Below, piece after piece: positions 32,086-38,783 of a stretch of 43,050 nucleotides of DNA. Location of the stretch: positions 1 to 43,050 of the forward strand of contig QLUR01000023.1 of assembly GCA_018725565.1 (NCBI GenBank), read 5' to 3'. Origin of the DNA: Bacillota bacterium (GTDB taxonomy: Bacteria > Bacillota > Dethiobacteria > Dethiobacterales > Dethiobacteraceae). Each line of letters begins with the position of its first letter. Positions within the stretch are counted from its first letter, which is position 1. Made by a program: the position numbers and the translations under genes. The notes beneath the pieces were generated by a model. That model did not search any database. It saw only the letters and a program-made list of their open reading frames with translations, and was not told the DNA's origin.

Positions 32086-32478
32086 ATGGACAAATATAAC
32101 GCAGCGGCTGACCAAGCTGTATATGCATCATTGATGCAGCAAGTGGGGGTAATGACCCCCGGCGACCTGCTGGGCTATCTCAGTCCAGAGACGTTGAACG
32201 CTATGGCCGCCGACTGGGCCGCCCGCCCGCCGCAAACGGCTGAGGAACTGGCCTACTTTGACGCCGAAGCAAAACTGGAGACAGCCATCCAGAAGGCGGC
32301 TGAGGCCGCGTCAAAGGCACTGAGCAGCCAATGGGCCAGTGACCTGAATCAGGCAAGCACGACCTTTGCTGTGGCCGCTGACGCAAAAAAGGCGGCGGAC
32401 CAAGCGAAATGGCTGATGGACGCCGCTTTCCGCCTGAGCGACGAGTATCGTTCGCAACAGGCGGAAGGTAGCAAGTAG
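32086..32478 (+). CDS. Helical Ala-rich protein (130 aa)
   Basis: MDKYNAAADQAVYASLMQQV, PGDLLGYLSPETLNAMAADW, then AIQKAAEAASKALSSQWASDL. Ribosome site AAGAAGGGG. The last codons EGSK and the TAG stop come from the heptanucleotide repeat that follows. Not as low-complexity as the other Ala-rich genes. Function unknown. Confidence 0.6.
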   Translation: MDKYNAAADQAVYASLMQQVGVMTPGDLLGYLSPETLNAMAADWAARPPQTAEELAYFDAEAKLETAIQKAAEAASKALSSQWASDLNQASTTFAVAADAKKAADQAKWLMDAAFRLSDEYRSQQAEGSK

Positions 32479-32517
32479 CAAGTAGCAAGTAGCAAGTATT
32501 GCAACCTGCTACCTTCC
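32464..32517 (+). repeat. Heptanucleotide repeat array H1
   Basis: GGAAGGTAGCA followed by repeated AGTAGCA units, then an inverted segment TTGCAACCTGCTACCTTCC. The ends pair perfectly (GGAAGGTAGCA with TGCTACCTTCC), making a hairpin after the gene. Confidence 0.85.
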
Positions 32518-32518
32518 A

Positions 32519-32595
32519 CCCGAACCCGTTTGAGGGATGCCGGAACTTCCGGCGCAACACACACAGCCCGCACAGTCGGGCAGAAGGAGAAGAAA
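32519..32595 (+). promoter_or_regulatory. Repeated leader L1
   Basis: GAGGGATGCCGGAACTTCCGG palindrome (GCCGGAA/TTCCGGC), then GCCCGCACAGTCGGGC hairpin and AGAAGGAGAAGAAA before the ATG. Same order in L2, L3 and L4. Confidence 0.7.
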
Positions 32596-32808
32596 ATGAA
32601 GAACTTACTGAACGCAATAGGAAAAACAATAAGTGAAACCAATAACCTGGACTGGTTTGGTTATTGGCCGGAAGTGGGTAAGGACGACACAATTATTATT
32701 GCCATACATGAAATGGATGCAGTGCCGGAGGATGCCATCCTTTTTTGGGAGGATGGAGAGGAAACGGACGGGACGCACGGTTTTGATTTTATCCGTCTCC
32801 CATATTAG
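32596..32808 (+). CDS. Unknown acidic 70-aa protein
   Basis: MKNLLNAIGKTISETNNLDW, IIIAIHEMDAVPEDAILFW, EDGEETDGTHGFDFIRLPY. Net charge strongly negative; acidic small phage proteins sometimes mimic DNA (inference). ATG after AGAAGGAG within leader L1. Confidence 0.6.
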   Translation: MKNLLNAIGKTISETNNLDWFGYWPEVGKDDTIIIAIHEMDAVPEDAILFWEDGEETDGTHGFDFIRLPY

Positions 32809-32812
32809 CAGC

Positions 32813-32880
32813 CCAGTGCCGGAACTTCCGGCCAGCAAACACCATACACGCCCGCACAGCCGGGCAGAAAGAGAACAAAA
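32813..32880 (+). promoter_or_regulatory. Repeated leader L2
   Basis: GTGCCGGAACTTCCGG, then GCCCGCACAGCCGGGC hairpin and AGAAAGAGA before the ATG of the plus-strand Ala-rich gene. Confidence 0.65.
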
Positions 32881-33177
32881 ATGAATACCATGACCAAAAC
32901 CGCCGCCGCCGAAGCTGCCACCAAAGCTGCTTACGTTGCGGCCTACGACGCCTACGTTACTGCCGTCAGTGACGGGGTCGATGCTGCTGCTGATGCCGCA
33001 TACGTTGCGGCATACGCGGCATACGCGGCATACGCGGCCTATGCCGACTACGTTGACATCGATGCCGATGCGGCCTACATTGCTACTTCTGCTGTCCGTG
33101 CCGCTCTCGATGCCGACATTGCTGCCGATGCGGCCTACATTGCTGCCGAGACGGCCTACGCTGTCGCCGAAGCGTAA
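32881..33177 (+). CDS. Alanine/tyrosine-rich repeat protein
   Basis: 98 aa. MNTMTKTAAAEAATKAAYVA, then AAYVAAYAAYAAYAAYADYV and DADAAYIATSAVRAAL. AAYAAYAAY units repeat nearly exactly at the DNA level (GCATACGCG). N-terminus resembles the minus-strand operon at 26.4-27.2 kb (TKAAA), so one family with at least four members here. Stop TAA is four codons short of a hammerhead ribozyme. Confidence 0.6.
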   Translation: MNTMTKTAAAEAATKAAYVAAYDAYVTAVSDGVDAAADAAYVAAYAAYAAYAAYADYVDIDADAAYIATSAVRAALDADIAADAAYIAAETAYAVAEA

Positions 33178-33236
33178 GCTCGAAACTAGACTCTTACAAG
33201 TCTAGTCGCTAGCTACCTGGCTAGTCTGACGAGAGC
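33178..33236 (+). ncRNA. Hammerhead ribozyme 1 (type II)
   Basis: Starts right after the TAA stop. Stem II: GCTC 33178-33181 with GAGC 33233-33236. Core GAAA 33182-33185. Stem III: CTAGAC 33186-33191 with GTCTAG 33200-33205. Cleavage triplet GTC, predicted cut after C33207. Stem I: GCTAGC 33208-33213 with GCTAGT 33220-33225, loop TACCTG. Core CTGACGA 33226-33232. Stems I and III are closed by loops and stem II is open, so it is the type II permutation. Stem II has only four pairs. Confidence 0.8.
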
Positions 33237-33252
33237 AAATAAGGAGATTGAA

Positions 33253-33441
33253 ATGAAAGATCGGACAACGTACAAGGCGCTAATGAAAAAAATCAACAAC
33301 GGATACGTCGAGGTCGACGCTTGGGAAGACACGATCACAAACAATGAGTGTCATGCCATCGTCAGACTCTACAAGTCCAACGGAACAAGCCGAAGAATTC
33401 GGATTCTCGTCATCAAGTTACCTGCCGATTTTGCGAACTAA
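33253..33441 (+). CDS. Unknown 62-aa protein behind ribozyme 1
   Basis: MKDRTTYKALMKKINNGYVE, then VRLYKSNGTSRRIRILVIK. Basic, mixed fold. AAGGAG lies 5-10 bases upstream and directly follows the ribozyme. Stop TAA precedes ribozyme 2. Confidence 0.6.
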   Translation: MKDRTTYKALMKKINNGYVEVDAWEDTITNNECHAIVRLYKSNGTSRRIRILVIKLPADFAN

Positions 33442-33445
33442 CCGA

Positions 33446-33504
33446 GCTCGAAACTAGACTCAATTGAGTTTAGTTGCTAGCTAACTGGCTAGCCTGATGA
33501 GAGC
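33446..33504 (+). ncRNA. Hammerhead ribozyme 2 (type II)
   Basis: Stem II: GCTC 33446-33449 with GAGC 33501-33504. Core GAAA 33450-33453. Stem III: CTAGACTC 33454-33461, loop AATT, GAGTTTAG 33466-33473. Cleavage triplet GTT, cut after T33475. Stem I: GCTAGC 33476-33481, loop TAACTG, GCTAGC 33488-33493. Core CTGATGA 33494-33500. Compared with ribozyme 1, stem III is two pairs longer and the first stem I pair changes from G-U to G-C, i.e. pairing is kept while sequence changes. Confidence 0.8.
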
Positions 33505-33517
33505 AAAGGAGATGGAG

Positions 33518-33757
33518 ATGGAGATGAGCAAGCAACACGACCGAATTACAGAGAAATTGGAATCGATGGGCATGGCATGGGCTGTCTGCAGCTACAAATA
33601 CTGCGACGCTAACGACCCGATGGAGGATCAGATCGCCCATCGGAAGACCTACCACATCCATCCCAATGCCCGCTACCCCTATCAAAACGACATCTTTCGT
33701 TTTGATAGTTTGACGGAAATAGCAAAGTGGCTAAATTCCCCAGTAGAGGAATGGTAA
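33518..33757 (+). CDS. Unknown 79-aa protein behind ribozyme 2
   Basis: Start taken at the ATG 33518 (AAGGAG six bases upstream); ATGs at 33512 and 33524 are in the same frame. KQHDRITEKLESMGMAWAVC, DANDPMEDQIAHRKTYHIHP, FRFDSLTEIAKWLNSPVEEW. No family recognised. A strong CCCCGGCCA/TGGCCGGGG hairpin follows. Confidence 0.6.
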   Translation: MEMSKQHDRITEKLESMGMAWAVCSYKYCDANDPMEDQIAHRKTYHIHPNARYPYQNDIFRFDSLTEIAKWLNSPVEEW

Positions 33758-33766
33758 TCGCCCCAG

Positions 33767-33789
33767 CCCCGGCCATCCCCTGGCCGGGG
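33767..33789 (+). terminator. GC hairpin after the 79-aa gene
   Basis: CCCCGGCCA, loop TCCCC, TGGCCGGGG. No T tract, so termination is uncertain; the first half recurs at 34498 where it is interrupted by array H2. Confidence 0.4.
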
Positions 33790-33795
33790 CACCCC

Positions 33796-33875
33796 ACCCC
33801 AACCCGTCCGAGGGATGCCGGAATTTCCGGCCAGCAACCACACAAGCCCACACAGTCGGGCAAAAAAGGAGAAAA
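33796..33875 (+). promoter_or_regulatory. Repeated leader L3
   Basis: CCGAGGGATGCCGGAATTTCCGG, here split as GAGGGATGCC and GGAATTTCC, then GCCCACACAGTCGGGC hairpin and AAAAGGAGAAAA before ATG. The A-to-T change in the palindrome keeps pairing. Confidence 0.65.
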
Positions 33876-34073
33876 ATGATGAAAAAAGATGACCTCGTCA
33901 TTCTCCCCACAGGGCGCTTTATATGCGTGGGGATACACCCCCACGGGGACTCAATGGCTCTTCTTCCAGCAGAGCTGCTGGAATTCGTTGACGTTGCCTT
34001 GCCAGAAGATTTCTGCAAGGCAGACGAAGATGAATTTCGTTGGAATACAAAATTACACGCGTGGGTTTGGTGA
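33876..34073 (+). CDS. Unknown 65-aa protein
   Basis: MMKKDDLVILPTGRFICVGI, ALLPAELLEFVDVALPEDF, acidic end with EFRWNTKLHAWVW. Small beta barrel-like N-terminus. Unknown role. Confidence 0.6.
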   Translation: MMKKDDLVILPTGRFICVGIHPHGDSMALLPAELLEFVDVALPEDFCKADEDEFRWNTKLHAWVW

Positions 34074-34133
34074 AAGTGCGCTCTGCAGCGGGCGCAGGCA
34101 ACCCCCCCGACCTGGGCAAGTCGCAAACTACCC

Positions 34134-34214
34134 ACCCGAACTCGTCCGAGGGATGCCGGAACTTCCCGGCGCAACCACACAGCCCGGCAGCGCCGGGCAA
34201 AGGAGAAGAACACC
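34134..34214 (+). promoter_or_regulatory. Repeated leader L4
   Basis: GAGGGATGCCGGAACTTCCCGG, split as GAGGGATGCC and GGAACTTCCCGG, then AGCCCGGCAGCGCCGGGC hairpin and AAAGGAGAAG before the ATG. Confidence 0.65.
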
Positions 34215-34490
34215 ATGAGTATTGCAGAGGCCCGAGAGGCCCTCGCTCGCGACACCCGCAGCGCCGCTGCGGACGCCCGCATTCGGGCCGCCAGCCCCAT
34301 CCTTACGGCAGAAGAGGCCCGGGCCTACGCCGCCGTAGCGGTGGCGGCCGCCAAGGCCGCCCTTCTCACGTATCCGTATCCGCGCACTCAGGCGGAGTAC
34401 GAGGAACAGCAGGCCCCCATCCGCGCGGCGGAACGAATTTACGCCGCCGCCTACGCTCTCGCCCCCAACCGAAGAGGGCACGCGGCCTAA
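34215..34490 (+). CDS. Alanine/arginine-rich helical protein (91 aa)
   Basis: MSIAEAREALARDTRSAAAD, then AEEARAYAAVAVAAAKAALL and RIYAAAYALAPNRRGHAA. Highly helical, related in composition to the other Ala-rich proteins but with Arg and Glu. High-GC codon usage compared with neighbours. Confidence 0.6.
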   Translation: MSIAEAREALARDTRSAAADARIRAASPILTAEEARAYAAVAVAAAKAALLTYPYPRTQAEYEEQQAPIRAAERIYAAAYALAPNRRGHAA

Positions 34491-34513
34491 TCAATCCGCC
34501 CCGGCCATCCCCT

Positions 34514-34710
34514 GGTAGCAAGTGGAAGGTTGCAGGTTGCAAGTCGCAGGTTGCAGGTTGCAGGTTGCAGGTTGCAGGTTGCAGGTTGCAGGTTGCAGGT
34601 TGCAGGTAGCAGGTAGCAGGTAGCAGGTAGCAAGTAGCAGGTAGCAGGTAGCAGGTAGCAGGTAGCAGGTAGCAGGTAGCAGGTAGCAGGTAGCAGGTAG
34701 CAGGTAGCAG
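34514..34710 (+). repeat. Heptanucleotide repeat array H2
   Basis: About 27 units of 7 bp, first of type GGTTGCA and then of type GGTAGCA, between the Ala-rich and RHH genes. No inverted tail. The start cuts a CCCCGGCCATCCCCTGG hairpin half. The last unit runs into the ribosome site (AGAAGGAAGG) of the next gene. Confidence 0.92.
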
Positions 34711-34724
34711 AAGGAAGGCAGCTA

Positions 34725-34925
34725 ATGGCTAATGCAGGTCGTCCGCCCCTGGGCAACAAGAAAATGGTGCGTCGTTTTTTCACCCTGCGGCCAGACCAGG
34801 CAGAGTGGCTGGCGCAGCAGCCGAACCAGAGCGCAGTGGTCAGAAAGGCGTTGGATATTGTCATAGCTGAAAGTCCAGAACGACTGGCGGCACAGGCCGA
34901 GATAAAAGCGATGCTGGCAGAGTAA
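34725..34925 (+). CDS. Ribbon-helix-helix-like DNA-binding protein
   Basis: 66 aa: MANAGRPPLGNKKMVRRFFT, LRPDQAEWLAQQPNQSAVVRK ALDIVIAES. Basic arm, one beta strand (RRFFTL), then two helices, the RHH arrangement (CopG/Arc type). Probably a small repressor; binding site unknown. Confidence 0.65.
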   Translation: MANAGRPPLGNKKMVRRFFTLRPDQAEWLAQQPNQSAVVRKALDIVIAESPERLAAQAEIKAMLAE

Positions 34926-34977
34926 TCACAAGGCAGAAGGAATTGCGTGAAGCGTGCAAAATACGCAGAAGTGCGTA

Positions 34978-35006
34978 GAGACAAGCCGCCCTCAAAAGCA
35001 TACAAT
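34978..35006 (+). promoter_or_regulatory. Promoter before the 67-aa gene
   Basis: GAGACA (34978-34983), 17-base spacer, TACAAT (35001-35006); GCGTAGAGACAAGCCG shared with the LuxR promoter. Confidence 0.5.
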
Positions 35007-35044
35007 GTGGGCAGGCAATTTTGCCCTACACAGGAGAAAAAGCA

Positions 35045-35248
35045 ATGGCAACCAAGTTCACCGGTCTCAAATACGACTCAGATTGTGGCTATTACGCCGT
35101 CCGTAACGGACGTATTGTCTGTCCCATTGACGGTATCAGCGGGATGAAAGCTGACGCTGAACGTGCGTTGGCCTGGGCTTCAATAGACTGGCACTCTGTT
35201 GAGCTGCTGCCAGAAGCAGAACGGTGGGCCAACGAACCAGGTTATTAA
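35045..35248 (+). CDS. Unknown 67-aa protein
   Basis: ATG 35045 with AGGAGAAAAA upstream. FTGLKYDSDCGYYAVRNGRI, VCPIDGISGMKADAERALAW, VELLPEAERWANEPGY. Its stop overlaps the 72-bp element that follows. Confidence 0.55.
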   Translation: MATKFTGLKYDSDCGYYAVRNGRIVCPIDGISGMKADAERALAWASIDWHSVELLPEAERWANEPGY

Positions 35249-35317
35249 AAAGCACTAGGACAATAGTGCTTCGGTACTCCCGTAGAAGCTAACGAGTTCA
35301 CTCGTTGGAATCGTCAC
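35246..35317 (+). ncRNA. 72-bp element, inverted copy of 17898-17969
   Basis: Identical to the minus strand at 17969-17898 except one base in the first loop. Contains AGCACTA/TAGTGCT, GTAGAAGC, AACGAG/CTCGTT hairpins and ends GAATCGTCAC. Lacks the upstream 5' block of the other copy. The opposite strand would be a terminator (TTTTTA). Confidence 0.65.
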
Positions 35318-35384
35318 CCGGCCTATTTGAACATTGTATTTTAGCAGCCAATCGGAGGCATTGTATCCGGCACAGGAGAAAGTT

Positions 35385-35606
35385 ATGTACATAACGTCGG
35401 CAACCGTAACGTATGGACGCAATGTACAGTTACGACAATATCACAATTTCCATCCAGAAATTACGCTTACAGCCAACTTGGAAGATGGCGACGAATTAGA
35501 TGAAGTCTTTGCGTTGCTTTGGGAAAAAGCAAAGACAGAGGTGCAGCGTGAAATTCTATATCTGGTAGACGCCTACAAAGCAAAGGAACAGAAAGGCACA
35601 GGATAA
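35385..35606 (+). CDS. Conserved small phage protein (73 aa)
   Basis: ATG 35385 (AGGAGAAAGTT). TSATVTYGRNVQLRQYHNFH, PEITLTANLEDGDELDEVFA, then a helix. Short proteins of this form often lie beside single-strand DNA or recombination genes, but their role is unknown. Confidence 0.6.
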   Translation: MYITSATVTYGRNVQLRQYHNFHPEITLTANLEDGDELDEVFALLWEKAKTEVQREILYLVDAYKAKEQKGTG

Positions 35607-35607
35607 C

Positions 35608-36570
35608 ATGTACAAATTCACGTTAGGGAATCTTCCTGGAAATCTCGAAATTGTCGGAGAAGTGGACACGGTGAAAGAGGTGTTCCAGCAGGTACACTTC
35701 TGGCAAGGACTTCCATCCTACTGTCCGATTGATGGGACAGCCACAGTGCTGACGTTCAAAGAGCCAGACGACTTTCAGTATTACGGACTGTGCAACACTG
35801 GCCCAGTGTTGTTTGAATGGAAATTGGGCCAACACAAAACGAAGGGCACACTTTTTCCAAAGGGGCAATGGACGCACTACGACGGTCAGTCGGAAATTGT
35901 CGTTTGGGAAAATGGTCGCTTCACGCCTGTTGGCGTGAAGTTTCGGCCAGGTGAAATGATGTCACCCGTCACCGATGCATCCCATGCCCAAACGCTCCCT
36001 TCTGGTTCGTGTCCAGAGTGTCGTGCGCCGGAAGAAAGGTCACATGCCACCAATTGTTCTAAGCATGTCAAACTTATCAAAAGTTTAGCTGATGTTGACC
36101 CGTTGGATTTCAACGCCAACGCCAATACTGCTATTGTCGAGGAGTTTGCTGCTATTCCTGCTCAAATAGCCGGAATGGTCAATGGGCAGCCGGTCGGTAA
36201 GGCAAAGCAACATGCAACCGCCGTAACGCCTGCGTTCCTGGGATTTGCGGAAGAGGTTGTCGAATGGGCAAAGACGACACACCGCAGCGGCAACGAAGCG
36301 TGCAGCGAAGCGCAGTACGGGTATCTTGTCAGCGTGATTAACAAAATTACCGGCGATAAGGAGTCCCACACGGCTGTCCTGTCTGCGTTGACTGGACGAC
36401 TGACAACTCACGAGAACCGGGTTGACAGAAAACTGGCTGGTGAACTTCTGGACTACCTGCCAGAGACAAAGAGCGTCAAGAACGATGACGGCACAAAGTC
36501 GCAAGTCAAGAACGATAAGTATCGCCCGACTTATGTGGCGGTCGTCAAGTGGGTAGCAGGTAGCAGGTAG
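35608..36570 (+). CDS. Unknown 320-aa protein with zinc knuckle
   Basis: N-terminal beta domain (about 1-115, ATVLTFKEPDDFQYYGLCNT, FPKGQWTHYDG), a zinc-knuckle SCPECRAPEE ... NCSKH (134-152), and a helical C-terminal part (QYGYLVSVINKITGDKESHTAV, quoted partly: YGYLVSVINKITGD; DRKLAGELLDYL). The latter resembles a module seen in phage recombination or annealing helpers. Final residues VAGSR and the TAG stop come from array H3, so the original C-terminus may be lost. Function uncertain. Confidence 0.6.
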   Translation: MYKFTLGNLPGNLEIVGEVDTVKEVFQQVHFWQGLPSYCPIDGTATVLTFKEPDDFQYYGLCNTGPVLFEWKLGQHKTKGTLFPKGQWTHYDGQSEIVVWENGRFTPVGVKFRPGEMMSPVTDASHAQTLPSGSCPECRAPEERSHATNCSKHVKLIKSLADVDPLDFNANANTAIVEEFAAIPAQIAGMVNGQPVGKAKQHATAVTPAFLGFAEEVVEWAKTTHRSGNEACSEAQYGYLVSVINKITGDKESHTAVLSALTGRLTTHENRVDRKLAGELLDYLPETKSVKNDDGTKSQVKNDKYRPTYVAVVKWVAGSR

Positions 36571-36750
36571 CAGGTAGCAGGTAGCGGGTAGCGGGTAGCG
36601 GGTAGCGGGTAGCAGGTAGCAGGTAGCAGGTGGCAGGTAGCAGGTGGCAGGTAGCAGGTGGCAGGTAGCAGGTGGCAGGTGGCAGGTAGCAGGTGGCAGG
36701 TGGCAGGTGGCAATACTTACTACTTGCAACCTTCCACCTGCTACCTTTTT
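36551..36750 (+). repeat. Heptanucleotide repeat array H3 with terminator end
   Basis: GGTAGCA, GGTAGCG and GGTGGCA units, followed by an inverted segment TACTTGCAACCTTCCACCTGCTACC and seven T. The inverted end pairs with the array, forming a terminator-like hairpin after the 320-aa gene. Confidence 0.9.
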
Positions 36751-36771
36751 TTGTTTGCCCAAAACTCATAC

Positions 36772-36800
36772 TTGACAACGAAAAATACCGGTGCTATACT
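36772..36800 (+). promoter_or_regulatory. Consensus sigma70-like promoter
   Basis: TTGACA (36772-36777), 17-base spacer, TATACT (36795-36800). Starts the RHH, methylase, nuclease and translocase operon. Confidence 0.8.
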
Positions 36801-36833
36801 GAAAGTACATTGTTTCGATACTTAGGAGACAGT

Positions 36834-37037
36834 ATGCAAACTGTAAAAGTTGTATTGCAATTGCCGGAAGATATAGCGCAGTTTATCGAAGCAAATTCAA
36901 CGCCCAGAACAAAGGGCATGTTTGTTGCCGACTGTATTCGCAAGGCTATGCGCCGGGAACAGGACGGTGATGGTATTTTGGAGCGGTTAGCGTCAGCGGC
37001 GGAACGGGTATCGAAAGCAATGGAGAAGGCGCAATGA
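36834..37037 (+). CDS. RHH-like regulator (67 aa)
   Basis: ATG 36834 with AGGAGACAGT. QTVKVVLQLPEDIAQFIEAN, TKGMFVADCIRKAMRREQ: beta strand then two helices, CopG-like. Followed by ATGA overlap with the methylase gene. As the first gene after a strong promoter it likely represses its own operon (inference). Confidence 0.65.
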   Translation: MQTVKVVLQLPEDIAQFIEANSTPRTKGMFVADCIRKAMRREQDGDGILERLASAAERVSKAMEKAQ

Positions 37038-38185
37038 TAGAACGAACGTTTCATTCCATTGCCAAATTTTTTCCGCTTATGACGGGCGCAGAATTTGACG
37101 CATTCCGAGACGACATAGCAGAAAACGGTTTGCGAGAAGCCATTTGGTTGCACCCAGACGGCAGCATTGTAGACGGACGCAATAGATATCGGGCTTGTGT
37201 AGAATTAGGTATAGAGCCGGAATACCGGACGTGGGACGGCCAGGGGAGTTTGGTAACGTTTGTCGTTTCGTTGAATTTACACAGGCGGCATTTGGATACA
37301 GGGCAACGGGGAATGGTTGCGGCACGGCTGGCTCAACTGCAACAGGGAGCAAATCAGCATAGATCAATTGATCTACCCACCCAATCTGAGGCAGCCGAAC
37401 TTTTGAATGTCAGTGTTCCAAGTGTCAAGCGGGCGAAAGAAGTTATTGAGCAAGGCACGCCAGAATTGGTGCAAATCGTAGAGAAAGGAGACGTATCCGT
37501 GAGCGCAGCAGCAAGTGTGGCAACGTTACCTTTTATAGAGCAAAGAGAGATTGTGGCACGCGGACAAAAAGAGATTTTGGCAGCAGCCAAACAGATACGA
37601 GAAGAAAAAGAAACGAAAAACCGTGCAGTCCGTGTTGAACGAATCAACACAATTGCACGGGGAAACAAACCGCTTGAAACGGCAGGCCGTTTGTTTCCGG
37701 TGTTGTTAGTTGATCCGCCCTGGCGTTATGAACACAGCATAAGCAGCAGTCGAAAAATTGAGAATCATTATCCGACAATGCTGTTAGAAGAAATTTGTGC
37801 TTTACCGGTGTCGTCTATTGCAGCGCCAGATTCAATTCTTTTCCTGTGGACGACCAGCCCGAAATTAGAGGAATCGTTACAGGTTATCAATGCCTGGGGT
37901 TTTACTTATCGTACCTGTCTGGTGTGGGTGAAAGATAGAATTGGAATGGGATACTACGCCCGGCAAAGTCATGAACTTTTGTTGATTGCCCGGCGTGGAG
38001 AAATGGTAACACCAGAAGTAAGCAATCGTTTTCTTTCTGTTATTGAAGCTGAACCGGGTAAGCATAGTGAGAAGCCACAAATTGTTTATGAAATGATTGA
38101 AAAAATGTACCCGGAATTTGATAAGGTCGAGTTGTTTGCCAGAGAAAAGCGTGAAGGTTGGTTTTCGTGGGGCAATCAGGTATGA
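37034..38185 (+). CDS. ParB-like / MT-A70 adenine methyltransferase fusion
   Basis: 383 aa. Residues 1-100: ParB-type nuclease/CTPase-like fold words, REAIWLHPDGSIVDGRNRYRA, LNLHRRHLDTGQRG; then an HTH (TQSEAAELLNVSVPSVKRAKE, 116-136). Residues about 215-383: MT-A70 methylase with LLVDPPWRYE (DPPW 227-230), LFLWTTSPKLEE, SHELLLIARRG and a final WFSWGNQ. Known phage fusion type, N6-adenine methylation of DNA. Helps protect or mark phage DNA. Confidence 0.85.
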   Translation: MIERTFHSIAKFFPLMTGAEFDAFRDDIAENGLREAIWLHPDGSIVDGRNRYRACVELGIEPEYRTWDGQGSLVTFVVSLNLHRRHLDTGQRGMVAARLAQLQQGANQHRSIDLPTQSEAAELLNVSVPSVKRAKEVIEQGTPELVQIVEKGDVSVSAAASVATLPFIEQREIVARGQKEILAAAKQIREEKETKNRAVRVERINTIARGNKPLETAGRLFPVLLVDPPWRYEHSISSSRKIENHYPTMLLEEICALPVSSIAAPDSILFLWTTSPKLEESLQVINAWGFTYRTCLVWVKDRIGMGYYARQSHELLLIARRGEMVTPEVSNRFLSVIEAEPGKHSEKPQIVYEMIEKMYPEFDKVELFAREKREGWFSWGNQV

Positions 38186-38715
38186 GCCACGATTTCAAGC
38201 AACAACTGGCGTGGAGCGAAGCGCAGGGACATGAACCGTTTTGGGATGCTGTTTATCGAAAAGCCTTCCCAGATATAGTAAATCATTTACTTTGCAGTGG
38301 TGATACGGTAGGTCAACGTAACGGTGTAGACAGAATTGTATACCTACGTAATGACAAGATATTGCGGATAGACGAAAAGAAGCGAGTCAAGGATTATCCA
38401 GATATTTTATTGGAATACGTTTCAGTGGATACTACAGGAGCGCCGGGTTGGATCGAAAAAGATTTGACAATTGATTATCTGGCCTACGCCTTTATGCCGT
38501 CAAAGACTTGCTATTTGTTTGATTGGCTTATGCTAAAACGGGCTTGGCGAAAGTATGGGGAAGAATGGAAAGCTAAATACAAACCGCCAGTTGTCGCTAA
38601 AAACATAACTTACAATACTGTCAGCGTGGCCGTGCCCATTGTTATTTTGCGACAAGCTATTTCTACAGCAGCAGTTATCGATGTATCAAAAGAATTGAAG
38701 GGATGGAAACCGTGA
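38182..38715 (+). CDS. PD-(D/E)XK-nuclease-like phage protein
   Basis: 177 aa, ATG overlapping the methylase stop. QRNGVDRIVYLRNDKILRID, EKKRVKDYPDILLEYVSVD, then TIDYLAYAFMPSKTCYLFDW. An Asp (GVD) followed by IDEK (D-E-K) matches a PD-(D/E)XK core. Coupled to a methylase, so it may be the cutting partner or a replication nuclease. No function proven. Confidence 0.6.
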   Translation: MSHDFKQQLAWSEAQGHEPFWDAVYRKAFPDIVNHLLCSGDTVGQRNGVDRIVYLRNDKILRIDEKKRVKDYPDILLEYVSVDTTGAPGWIEKDLTIDYLAYAFMPSKTCYLFDWLMLKRAWRKYGEEWKAKYKPPVVAKNITYNTVSVAVPIVILRQAISTAAVIDVSKELKGWKP

Positions 38716-38783
38716 CAATGGCGTGGCAGGCGCAGATAATTGACACTGTACTGACGGACTACAATAACGGAGCGAGTGATTGA
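38712..38783 (+). CDS. Possible 23-aa coupling peptide
   Basis: GTG at 38712 overlaps the preceding TGA (GTGA); reads VTMAWQAQIIDTVLTDYNNG and ends ASD; its TGA overlaps the TTG of the next gene (TTGA). It fills the gap exactly and would link translation of nuclease and translocase. Confidence 0.4.
   Translation: MTMAWQAQIIDTVLTDYNNGASD

Noticed and set aside
32519-34214. L1-L4 leaders as self-cleaving ribozymes
   Set aside because: Only two simple hairpins, no known ribozyme core could be recognised.
34487-35005. Long minus-strand ORFs with CYLLPAT repeats (also 36085-36778)
   Set aside because: Translation of the heptanucleotide arrays; no start signals, and the real genes lie on the plus strand.
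34947-35147. Plus-strand 66-codon ORF starting at GTG 34947
   Set aside because: Overlaps the promoter at 34978 and the better supported gene at 35045; AAGGA before it is weak evidence.
35246-35317. Additional hammerhead or twister ribozyme
   Set aside because: No CTGANGA/GAAA core and no twister core; the hairpins fit a TnpB right-end or terminator better.
34514-36750. CRISPR array
   Set aside because: Units are 7 bp with no spacers, so simple tandem repeats.
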